A stretch of 22,117 bases of DNA. It comes from Lachnospiraceae bacterium UBA3845 (GTDB lineage: Bacteria; Bacillota; Clostridia; Lachnospirales; Lachnospiraceae). This document shows, piece by piece, positions 7,379-15,278 of the stretch. Below the pieces are notes generated by a model, which saw only the letters and a program-made list of their open reading frames with translations, had not been told where the DNA came from and made no database searches. The DNA lies in assembly GCA_002392705.1 (NCBI GenBank), contig DGHP01000004.1, positions 6,048-28,164 on the forward strand, written 5' to 3'. The translations under genes were made by a program, and so were the position numbers. How positions within the stretch are numbered: the first letter of the stretch is position 1; each line of letters opens with the position of its first letter.

Positions 7379-9763
7379 TCAGCGGAATGTTACGATGGTT
7401 ACGCCCGCGTCGCCTTCCCCGAACTGGCCGAGGCGGTAGCTGTCCACATGCTTCTGCCTGCGAAGATAATCATGTACTGCCTTGCGCAGGGCGCCGGTTC
7501 CTTTCCCGTGAACAATCCTGACACTGGGAAGATGTGCAAGGTAAGCGTCATCCAGATACTTGTCCAGCTCCGGGAGGGCCTCATCAACCGTTTTCCCGAG
7601 CAGGTTAATCTCCGTGGAGACCGATGCGGATTTGGACATCTTCACCCTGCCGGCACCGGAAGATGAGACTTTTTTATCCTGTCTGGGAGCTTCCTCTATA
7701 AGGGCAATATCTTTGAGGCTGACCTGGGAATGCAGGATGCCCATCTGCACCTGCAGATTTCCCTTTGCATCCGGAAGAGAGAGCACTGTGCCGTCCAGAT
7801 TCATGGATATGACATGCACCCGGTCGCCGATGTGAATCTTCTCGGCGGTCAGTTCCCTGTGGGGTGTTTTTACCGCGGCTTCGCTCTTTGCCTGGTCCAT
7901 GGAAGCGATCTTTTCTCTCAGGCGTGTGCGCTCCCGCTCCATCTCGCGGGCAGCGTTGGCACTGCCGCCGTATTTGTTATAGTTGCGGATCGTCTCGTCC
8001 GCGAACTGTTTTGTTTCCCGCAGAATCTGCGCGGCTTCCTGCCTGGCTTTTTCAAGGATTTTTTCCCGGGAATCATTCAGGCGCTGCTGGCTGGAAGCCA
8101 GTGAATCGCGGAGCGCTTTGATCTGGGCCCGGTTTCTGGAGATCTCGTCCTCCGCCTGTTCCATGGAAAGGCGCCGGTTCTCCAGATCGGAGATGACATC
8201 CTCAAAGTCTTCCTCCTCCTCGGAGATGTGCCTGCGGGCTTCCTCGATGATCTCTTCCGGCAGGCCCAGTTTTCTGGAGATGGCAAAGGCGTTCGACTTA
8301 CCGGGAACTCCGATCAGAAGGCGGTAGGTCGGGCGCAGGGTGCCGACATCAAACTCACAGCAGGCATTCTCCACGCCATAGGTGGAGAGGGCATAGATCT
8401 TCAGTTCGCTGTAATGCGTCGTGGCGATCGTCCGGATCCCCCTGCCGTGGAGGCTGGAGAGGATGGCGATGGCAAGGGCGGCGCCCTCTTCCGGGTCGGT
8501 GCCGGCGCCAAGCTCATCGAAAAGAACCAGGGATTTTTCGTCCGCCATCTTCCAGAAGGAGACAATATTGGTCATATGACTGGAAAATGTACTCAGGCTC
8601 TGTTCGATGCTCTGCTCGTCCCCGATATCCGCGAACACTTCGGTAAACAGGGTCAGTTCCGAGTGTTCCGCCGCCGGAATATGGAGCCCTGCCTGGCCCA
8701 TCAGTGTGAGGAGCCCCACGGTCTTCAGGCTGACCGTCTTGCCGCCCGTGTTGGGACCGGAAATCACGAGCAGGTCGAAATCACGCCCGACCCGGATATC
8801 GATCGGCACGACCTTTTTGCGGTCGATCAGGGGATGTCTTGCCCGGTGGAGATCCACGATCCCATCTTCGTTGAAATCCGGGGCCGTGGCATTCATCTTC
8901 TTCGCGAGAGAGGCGCGCGCAAATATGAAATCCAGCTCCGTCATGAGCTGAATGTCTGAAATCAGATATTCGCTCTGCTCCGCGGCGGAAGCGCTCAGCA
9001 CGGCAAGAATCCGTTCAATCTCCTTCTTTTCGTCCGCCTCCAGCTGACGGATGTCATTGTTCAGCTTTACGACAGCCATCGGCTCTACGAAGAGGGTCGA
9101 ACCGGTGGAGGACTGGTCATGGATCATGCCGGGAACCTGGGAACGGTGCTCCGCCTTGACGGGAATGCAGTAGCGCCCGTCCCGCTGCGTGATGATCGCG
9201 TCCTGCAGGTAGGCGCGCATAGATCCGTTCACTATGGAGTTCAGCTGGGAACGGATGCGCTCCGCTGACAGTGAGATCTGCCTGCGGATATGCCTGAGTG
9301 CGGGGGAGGCGTCGTCCGCAATCTCCTCCTCGGAAAGGATGCACCTGCGGATCTCCCGGGCGAGGGCCGGAAGGGGTTCAATCCCCTGAAACATGGGGTC
9401 AAGAGAATCCGGCTCCGCTTCCTCCTCGCGGAGATTTTCCGCTTTTGCGTACTGCTTCGCACGGCCGGCGGCGTCGAGAAGCTTCGCGATGTCCAGAAGC
9501 TCGGAAATCCCGAAACTGCTTCCGATCGTAAGCCGCATAATATCCGCACGCAGGTCCTTTACGCCCGAAAAAGAGATGGCTCCCTTCCGGTAGATCCGCT
9601 TCAGCGCGTCGCCCGTCTCCCTCTGCATTCTGATTACTTCAGCGAGGTCTGAAGAGGGAATGAGCTGCCTGCACTTCTCTTTTCCCGGGGCGGAAGCCGC
9701 CTGCTCTGTGAGCATTTCTATGATTTTAGGGTACTCCAGTACCCGGAGAGCTTTTTCGTTCAT
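7379..9763 (-). CDS. mutS2: MutS2 ATPase with Smr domain
   Basis: A 794-residue MutS2 protein, which acts on branched DNA and in Bacillus also on collided ribosomes. Helical core and clamp regions occupy about 1-310. The ATPase has Walker A GPNTGGKT (336-343), Walker B LVLFDELGAGTDP (412-424) and the ATTHYSELK stretch. A charged coiled coil (about 510-635), rich in Glu, Arg and Gln, precedes a KOW-like region and the C-terminal Smr domain (about 715-794, with HGKGTGALR). The usual LDLRG Smr motif reads INLLG. ATG 9763 gives the family start MNEKALRVLEYPKI, but the SD is poor: the nearest GGAG is about 16 bases upstream. Confidence 0.95.
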   Translation of the reverse strand: MNEKALRVLEYPKIIEMLTEQAASAPGKEKCRQLIPSSDLAEVIRMQRETGDALKRIYRKGAISFSGVKDLRADIMRLTIGSSFGISELLDIAKLLDAAGRAKQYAKAENLREEEAEPDSLDPMFQGIEPLPALAREIRRCILSEEEIADDASPALRHIRRQISLSAERIRSQLNSIVNGSMRAYLQDAIITQRDGRYCIPVKAEHRSQVPGMIHDQSSTGSTLFVEPMAVVKLNNDIRQLEADEKKEIERILAVLSASAAEQSEYLISDIQLMTELDFIFARASLAKKMNATAPDFNEDGIVDLHRARHPLIDRKKVVPIDIRVGRDFDLLVISGPNTGGKTVSLKTVGLLTLMGQAGLHIPAAEHSELTLFTEVFADIGDEQSIEQSLSTFSSHMTNIVSFWKMADEKSLVLFDELGAGTDPEEGAALAIAILSSLHGRGIRTIATTHYSELKIYALSTYGVENACCEFDVGTLRPTYRLLIGVPGKSNAFAISRKLGLPEEIIEEARRHISEEEEDFEDVISDLENRRLSMEQAEDEISRNRAQIKALRDSLASSQQRLNDSREKILEKARQEAAQILRETKQFADETIRNYNKYGGSANAAREMERERTRLREKIASMDQAKSEAAVKTPHRELTAEKIHIGDRVHVISMNLDGTVLSLPDAKGNLQVQMGILHSQVSLKDIALIEEAPRQDKKVSSSGAGRVKMSKSASVSTEINLLGKTVDEALPELDKYLDDAYLAHLPSVRIVHGKGTGALRKAVHDYLRRQKHVDSYRLGQFGEGDAGVTIVTFR

Positions 9764-9784
9764 ATAATATCAGAAATCTCCAAA

Positions 9785-9808
9785 CAGGAGTGCACAGATG
9801 CACCCCTG
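9785..9808 (-). other. hairpin in mutS2 5' leader
   Basis: CAGG-A-GTGCA pairs with TGCAC-C-CCTG around CAGA, nine pairs with one A/C mismatch, 22 bases upstream of the mutS2 start. It sits where a poorly placed SD would otherwise have to act. A regulatory role is conjecture. Confidence 0.35.
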
Positions 9809-9869
9809 CAGTATAATCGATTCCGCAGCGCGGAGAGGAGACGATCCGTGCCGCCTGGGAATTCTGTTA

Positions 9870-9898
9870 TTTACTTCACTTTCATTTTACCCTATAAT
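9870..9898 (+). promoter_or_regulatory. candidate promoter for yhaM-like gene, with overlapping minus-strand -10
   Basis: A perfect TATAAT (9893-9898) has TTTACT (four of six matches to TTGACA) 17 bases upstream. The complementary strand over the same bases reads TATTAT, with CTGAAA 18 bases upstream of it, so the AT-rich patch could also drive mutS2 in the other direction. The 275-base divergent gap holds no other gene. Confidence 0.5.
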
Positions 9899-10038
9899 AG
9901 ACAAAAATGAAATCTGTTTTCAGGAATTTTCAGATTATTTTTCCCATATTTCCCCTCCGGGCAGACAGATGCTTCGCCGGGGGAGGGATGAGGGCGCTGC
10001 GAAGGACAGAGGGAGGCAGCTAGAAAGAGGCAGGCAGA

Positions 10039-10995
10039 ATGAAATTCATAGAGACATTTCATGAGGGGGACAGGATCGGCGACGTGTATCTGTGCAAACA
10101 CAGACAGAGCGCGATGGCAAAGAATGGAAAGAATTATGAGAATGTGGTGCTTCAGGACCGTACAGGGACAGTTGACTGCAAGATCTGGGATCCGACCTCG
10201 ACGGGGATCGATGAATTCAGTCCCCTTGATTATGTCTATATTGTGGGGGATGTGACAAGTTTCCAGGGAAACCTTCAGCTGAATATCAAGAGAGTGCGTG
10301 TCGCCAAATCAGGCGAATACGAGGCGGAGAATTATCTTCCTGTCAGCGCGAGAGACAAGGACGAGATGTACGGGGAACTGATGGATCTGCTGTCCACCGT
10401 GGAGAATCCCTGGCTTAAGATGCTGATCGACAAGTATTTCGGCAGTGATTCCTTTTCGGAGGCTTTCAAGATGCATTCCGCCGCCAAAACCGTGCATCAC
10501 AGCTTTGTGGGAGGCCTGCTGGAGCATACTCTGAGCGTTGTAAGGCTCTGCGACTTCTACTGCAGCCAGTATGCCTACCTGAACCGTGACCTGCTGCTGA
10601 CGGCAGCTGCTTTCCATGATGTGGGAAAGCTGAAGGAGATATCGAATTTTCCGGAGAATGATTATACAGATGACGGCCAGCTGCTCGGGCATATCGTGAT
10701 GGGATCGGAACTGATCGGTTATGCCTGCAGGACGATCAAGGGCTTTCCGCACAGGCTGATGAGCGAACTTCAGCACTGTATCCTGGCCCATCACGGCGAG
10801 TATGAGTACGGCAGCCCGAAAAAGCCCGCCCTGCCGGAGGCGATGGCACTGAATCTTGCGGACAACACGGACGCAAGGCTGGAAACCATGAAGGAACTGA
10901 TGGAAAGCGCAGCCAGAAACCGGAATCCGGATGAGTGGCTGGGATACAACAAGCTGTTTGAGTCGAATATCCGCAGGTCCGGAGAGTGGAGCTGA
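10039..10995 (+). CDS. yhaM: 3'-5' exoribonuclease, YhaM family
   Basis: A 318-residue protein with an N-terminal OB fold (about 12-90, VVLQDRTGTVDCKIWDP) and an HD phosphohydrolase domain (about 145-300), the YhaM order. Metal-binding residues visible are H163, the H193-D194 pair in FHDVGKLKE, H218, H251-H252 and D275. YhaM trims RNA (and can act on DNA) from the 3' end in the cytoplasm. Length agrees with the family. The start has only a weak AAAGAGG-type site about 12 bases upstream. It is divergent from mutS2 and 123 bases ahead of rlmD on the same strand. Confidence 0.92.
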   Translation: MKFIETFHEGDRIGDVYLCKHRQSAMAKNGKNYENVVLQDRTGTVDCKIWDPTSTGIDEFSPLDYVYIVGDVTSFQGNLQLNIKRVRVAKSGEYEAENYLPVSARDKDEMYGELMDLLSTVENPWLKMLIDKYFGSDSFSEAFKMHSAAKTVHHSFVGGLLEHTLSVVRLCDFYCSQYAYLNRDLLLTAAAFHDVGKLKEISNFPENDYTDDGQLLGHIVMGSELIGYACRTIKGFPHRLMSELQHCILAHHGEYEYGSPKKPALPEAMALNLADNTDARLETMKELMESAARNRNPDEWLGYNKLFESNIRRSGEWS

Positions 10996-11118
10996 GCTGC
11001 AGTGCAGACTGTCGGGCGTGCTGATGTATTCCGGCTTTAATAGATACTGCATCTCTGAACTGTGATCCGGCTGAGACGGAACAGATCAGGATGAAGCGGA
11101 CTCAGATCCGGGGGAGAG

Positions 11119-12795
11119 ATGGAAAAGAATACCATTATACAGATTGATATTGAAGATATGTCCGATGAAGGACTGGGAATCGGCCATGCCTTGGGCATGG
11201 CCGTTTTTGTGAAAGACAGCATTGTTGGGGACACGGTACGGGCAAAGATCACAAAGGTGAAAAAAAACTATGCCTACGCGCGTCTGGAGGAAGTACTCAT
11301 CCCCAGTCCGGACCGGACTCAGGCTTTCTGCCCGGCTGCCCGCGCCTGCGGAGGATGTCAGCTGCAGGAGATGTCCTATGAAGCGCAGCTGCGGCTGAAA
11401 CAGCGCAAGGTCAGGAATAACCTGGAGCGGATCGGTGGATTCGCAGGGCTGGAAGTACTGCCGGTAATCGGAATGGACGAGCCGTACCGCTACCGGAACA
11501 AAGCCCAGTTTCCGATCGGCGTAAACCGGGAGGGGAAACTGATCGCCGGTTTTTATGCAGGGCGTACGCATTCAATTATAGACAACCATGACTGCGGGAT
11601 CGGAATAGAAGAGAACCGGTCGGTGCTGGAGACCGTGCTTGCCTATATGAAAAGAAACCATGCTGCCGCCTATGATGAAAGCAGCCACAGCGGAACCGTC
11701 CGCCATGTGATGACCCGCTGGGGCCGCTCGACCGGGCAGCTGATGGTGGTGATTATAGCTGCCGCAGACTGCCTTCCGGCTGAGGAAGACCTGGTCCGGA
11801 GCCTGAAGGAGGCTGCGGAGAAGGACAGGTGGACCTGCAGACTGACCTCTGTTGTACTGAATACAAACAAGGCAGTTACGAATGTCATACTGGGACATAA
11901 AAACCGTGTTCTCTATGGGCAGGATTACATAGAGGACAGGATCGGCGATAATCTCTACAGGATTTCCTCGATGTCTTTCTATCAGGTGAACCCGGTTCAG
12001 ACTGAAAAACTGTACCGCACGGCCCTGGAGTACGCCGGCCTTACAGGAAGGGAAAATGTATGGGATCTGTACTGCGGCACCGGTACCATCTCCCTTTTCC
12101 TGGCCCGGAAGGCAGGGAAAGTCACTGGTGTGGAGATTGTTCCTGAAGCCATCGATAATGCCAGGGTCAATGCTGAACTGAACGGGATCCGGAACACGGA
12201 GTTTCTGGTTGGAAAGGCGGAGGAGATTCTGCCGCGGCTGGCTGCGGAGCAGGCTGAGACAGCGGGAAGCGGAGGAAAAATCGCGGATGTTATCGTGGTT
12301 GATCCGCCCCGGAAAGGGCTGGACCGTATCGTCACGGAGACGATTCTCAGCGCCGCCCCGGACCGAATCGTCTATGTGAGCTGCGACAGCGCCACCCTGG
12401 CAAGGGATCTGCGTCTTTTCTCGGAGGGAGGCTACCGGATTCAGAAGGTGCAGCCGGTAGATATGTTCCCGCATACTGTGCATGTCGAGACGGTATGTCT
12501 TTTGTCCAAACTTTCCGAGACGAAGAATCATATCAGCGTGAAGGTTGATATGGATGAGATGGATGTGACGGCAGCGGAAAGTAAGGCCACTTACCAGGAG
12601 ATTCAGGATTGGGTGCAGGAGAAGTACGGATTCCATGTAACAAACCTGAATATTGCCCAGGTGAAACAGAAACACGGCATTATCGAACGAGAGAACTACA
12701 ACAAACCCAAGTCGGAGGACAGCAGGCAGCCGGGATGTCCGGAAGAAAAGGCCAAAGCAATTGAGGAAGCTATGAAGTACTTCCAGATGATATAA
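11119..12795 (+). CDS. rlmD: 23S rRNA (uracil-5-)-methyltransferase RlmD/RumA type with C-terminal tail
   Basis: A 558-residue SAM-dependent RNA uracil-C5 methyltransferase. The order is a TRAM domain (1-60), an iron-sulfur site with C71, C77, C80 and C159, a Rossmann fold with DLYCGTG (316-322), VDPPRKG (394-400), nucleophile C422 in YVSCDS and the catalytic Glu E457 in HVETV. After residue 462 there is an extra tail of about 95 residues (VKVDMDEMD..., VKQKHGIIERENYNKP..., ending EEAMKYFQMI). That tail is known from many clostridial RumA proteins and from mobile-element copies of the gene end. GC falls somewhat in the tail. The SD (GGGGAG) is close, two bases from the ATG. The particular target uracil is not decided by sequence; RlmD and RlmCD are both possible. 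Confidence 0.93.
   Translation: MEKNTIIQIDIEDMSDEGLGIGHALGMAVFVKDSIVGDTVRAKITKVKKNYAYARLEEVLIPSPDRTQAFCPAARACGGCQLQEMSYEAQLRLKQRKVRNNLERIGGFAGLEVLPVIGMDEPYRYRNKAQFPIGVNREGKLIAGFYAGRTHSIIDNHDCGIGIEENRSVLETVLAYMKRNHAAAYDESSHSGTVRHVMTRWGRSTGQLMVVIIAAADCLPAEEDLVRSLKEAAEKDRWTCRLTSVVLNTNKAVTNVILGHKNRVLYGQDYIEDRIGDNLYRISSMSFYQVNPVQTEKLYRTALEYAGLTGRENVWDLYCGTGTISLFLARKAGKVTGVEIVPEAIDNARVNAELNGIRNTEFLVGKAEEILPRLAAEQAETAGSGGKIADVIVVDPPRKGLDRIVTETILSAAPDRIVYVSCDSATLARDLRLFSEGGYRIQKVQPVDMFPHTVHVETVCLLSKLSETKNHISVKVDMDEMDVTAAESKATYQEIQDWVQEKYGFHVTNLNIAQVKQKHGIIERENYNKPKSEDSRQPGCPEEKAKAIEEAMKYFQMI
12481..12504 (+). other. candidate mobile-element integration site in rlmD
   Basis: These codons specify HVETVCLL. 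The equivalent stretch near the 3' end of rum/rlmD genes is known as a target for integrative elements in Bacillota. In such cases the element supplies a replacement 3' end so that the protein stays intact. The accessory, low-GC genes begin about 300 bases downstream, in line with this. No matching second copy is found in the window, so the other end would lie outside. Confidence 0.35.
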
Positions 12796-12807
12796 GGAGA
12801 AGATATT

Positions 12808-14610
12808 GTGAATCTTTATGAGTTAATCAGCGAAATAGACTCATCAAAACTAGATCATCATTGGGATAATCTTCCATACTCTTTCAATCAGTCGAATCGG
12901 GCCAAATTGGAAGATGCTTTAGATATAGAAGTATTTGATCTAGTCAGGAAGGCATACGGGATTACGATCATCTACAGATCTGATCGAAGAAAAGACGATG
13001 CAAAATCTGAATATCGGATATATGGTGAAGAGGGTATTATTCCTTTTACAGATACCGAATTGAAGTTGTTAGAAAGTCTTGACTGGACAAGATTGCCGCA
13101 TAATCTTAAAGCACATGTGAATGATGTTATTTGGTTATGCAATCATAAGTATGAGGCAGCAGAAACAGCAGCGGAAGAATATTATGAATCATACCATGAA
13201 TGGTTTGATGAAGTAAACTGGGTACAGTGTGTTGATTACATAAGCAGGGCTATAGAACTCGTTGCAAAATTAGGGATCAATGACAAGAAAGATAATTTCT
13301 TGACTGAAGTTTACAATGATATTGTTAGACTGAATGGAGATGATTCTTCTTTTCTTTCTATTTCACTGATAGAGTTGATAATTAAACAGAAATTCTGTTG
13401 TGATTTCAGTACACTTCTTCCTCTTGTGGACAAACTGATCTCTAAAAATGAGGGCAGCATAAGCACTGCTCATATAGCAGAACAGGCCTATTATTTGAAA
13501 GCTAATCTATATAAGCAGTTGAAGGATCCTACATCTGAAAATAGTGTGTATGTGCAATATGCAGATGTCCTGATGCAAGGAGCAGAGAAGCTTGTAAAAG
13601 CACAGAATGGAGAGGGTACTGTCGATAATCGAAACTGGTTCATGGCAGAGAATGATATTAAGAAGGCTATCGGTTTATTTCAAAATCATGGCGCTCCAGA
13701 AAAAGCAGTAAATGCACAAAAACGCCTTGTTGAAATCCAGAAAGTTGCAATCAAGCATATTCCAATGCATGAGTTTAAATATGATGTATCTGAGTATTAT
13801 AAACAATTCTGTAAAGAGTATGAAAATCATAATATCCATGAATTGATTTGGGATGTGATATTTGCATTTGGATTCCAAAATAAACAGAAAATTCGTGAAG
13901 ATGTCACAAAGAATTCTTCTCCTATATCCTCATTGTTTCCAATGCAAATGTTAGGTTCTGAAGGACAGACCGAATTCGTACTTCCGGGCTTGCAATTGGA
14001 TGATGAAAACAATATTCTCCTGCACATGTACCATAAGGCTAGAGAATATGAAATGATACAGGGCCAGACTGTTGGAGTTTGGTTCATTCAATACTTTAGA
14101 AAGATAGATTTACAAGAAGAAGATTTGGATTTGATTTTCGAGAACAATCCGATTATCCCCAAAGGGCAAGAAAAGGATGTTCAAAGAGGTGTGTATTATG
14201 GACTGACTGGACATATGTCAGATGCTCTAGATAAGTTGGCACCTAAGGTTGAGAATATTATTAGAAACCTTGCTGAAATGTGTGGTGATCTAACTACTTA
14301 TTATGACTCAAAAGAAGGCGTTCAACAAAAGAGAGTCCTAAGTCAGGTATTTATCGGTGAGAAGCTCAATGAATGTATCGACGAAAACATTCTTTTTACC
14401 TTTGATGGATTACTTCAGCAGAAGGCAGGCTCCAATATTAGAAATAGAATTGGTCATGGATTAAACACCGAAACCGAGTGCTCTACAGGGGATTGTATTT
14501 ACTTCGTTATGATAGTTTTGAAATTCTGTGCATTGTATTGCAAAAGCTTTATAGACGAAATTGAAAAACGTAACCATGACAACAGAAGCAATCAAAGGAA
14601 ACCATCATGA
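12808..14610 (+). CDS. DUF4209-like protein with HEPN-type RxxxxH motif
   Basis: A 600-residue protein of no established function. The N-terminal part (1-110) ends in LKAHVNDVIWL. A helical, TPR-like region follows (about 110-330, with RAIELVAKLG at 147-156). The C-terminal third resembles DUF4209 and ends in NIRNRIGHGL, where R545, N546 and H550 fit the R-N-x3-H pattern of HEPN ribonucleases. No signal peptide is seen, so it should be cytoplasmic; one hydrophobic stretch near 562-577 probably packs inside the C-terminal helices. Start is GTG, with AAGGAG overlapping the rlmD stop, so expression probably depends on rlmD transcription. Sampled lines are about one third GC, far below the neighbours, which suggests acquisition. 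It overlaps the next gene by ATGA. RNase or defence activity is inference. Confidence 0.88.
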   Translation: MNLYELISEIDSSKLDHHWDNLPYSFNQSNRAKLEDALDIEVFDLVRKAYGITIIYRSDRRKDDAKSEYRIYGEEGIIPFTDTELKLLESLDWTRLPHNLKAHVNDVIWLCNHKYEAAETAAEEYYESYHEWFDEVNWVQCVDYISRAIELVAKLGINDKKDNFLTEVYNDIVRLNGDDSSFLSISLIELIIKQKFCCDFSTLLPLVDKLISKNEGSISTAHIAEQAYYLKANLYKQLKDPTSENSVYVQYADVLMQGAEKLVKAQNGEGTVDNRNWFMAENDIKKAIGLFQNHGAPEKAVNAQKRLVEIQKVAIKHIPMHEFKYDVSEYYKQFCKEYENHNIHELIWDVIFAFGFQNKQKIREDVTKNSSPISSLFPMQMLGSEGQTEFVLPGLQLDDENNILLHMYHKAREYEMIQGQTVGVWFIQYFRKIDLQEEDLDLIFENNPIIPKGQEKDVQRGVYYGLTGHMSDALDKLAPKVENIIRNLAEMCGDLTTYYDSKEGVQQKRVLSQVFIGEKLNECIDENILFTFDGLLQQKAGSNIRNRIGHGLNTETECSTGDCIYFVMIVLKFCALYCKSFIDEIEKRNHDNRSNQRKPS

Positions 14611-15278
14611 TCGAAGTGTATTATGCTGAAGACGATGAGGTCATCGGTAAATCCGTAAAAGACTATTTAGAGCAGCAGGATTGCAAGGTTACTGTCTTTG
14701 GGGCAATCGCCGATGTTCGGATAGCTTTGCTGAACCATCTGCCTACTGTTATCCTCTTGGATTGGAATATGCCGGATGGTCAGGGAAATGAATTGTGCGG
14801 CTGGATCCGGGAACGATGGAGCGAATTGCCAATAATCTATCTTACTGTTCGGGGAGACTCACATGATATTGTTACCGGATTTCAGAACGGTGCAGATGAT
14901 TATGTCGTAAAGCCATTTGATCTGGCCGTCCTCTATTCCCGTATTCTAGCATTACTACGCAGGTCGAAGAGTGCAAAAGATACTAAACTCTTCTGTGATG
15001 ATCTGATGATAGATAAAGAGAAGACAGCCGTTTTCTGTAGACAGCAGGAAATCATCGTAAGCCAGCCAGAATATCAGATTCTGCTGATTCTAATGGAAAA
15101 TAAAGGAAAAACCGTAACCAGAAGACAGCTCTTAGAACAGGTCTGGGACAGCAGCGGTAATTATGTGAACGATAACACTTTGACTGTTACAATGAAACGG
15201 TTGAGGGAAAAGCTGGGGGATCCGGCCTGCCTGAAAACTGTCCGCAGTTTTGGCTATCGTATGGGGGACACAAAATGA
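14607..15278 (+). CDS. OmpR-type response regulator of the ABC module
   Basis: A 223-residue regulator with receiver domain 1-118 (acidic E8, D9, D10; phospho-acceptor D52 in LLDWNMP; T80; K102 in VVKPFD) and a winged-helix domain about 125-223 (VTRRQLLEQVWDS, LTVTMKRLREKL). It overlaps the DUF4209-like gene upstream and the kinase downstream by ATGA at both ends, so all three should be translated in a coupled way. Together with the next genes it forms the RR-kinase-ATPase-permease order typical of systems that sense and export cell-envelope-active peptides. Its likely target is the promoter region before the ATPase gene. Confidence 0.94.
   Translation: MIEVYYAEDDEVIGKSVKDYLEQQDCKVTVFGAIADVRIALLNHLPTVILLDWNMPDGQGNELCGWIRERWSELPIIYLTVRGDSHDIVTGFQNGADDYVVKPFDLAVLYSRILALLRRSKSAKDTKLFCDDLMIDKEKTAVFCRQQEIIVSQPEYQILLILMENKGKTVTRRQLLEQVWDSSGNYVNDNTLTVTMKRLREKLGDPACLKTVRSFGYRMGDTK

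Noticed and set aside
11572..12675. Minus-strand frame of 367 codons opposite rlmD
   Set aside because: Shadow of the rlmD coding frame with no family features.
12791..12800. Shared TATAAGGAGA at the rlmD/DUF4209 and ATPase/XRE junctions as a possible att core
   Set aside because: Both are simply a stop codon fused to a consensus SD; similarity ends there and the flanks differ.
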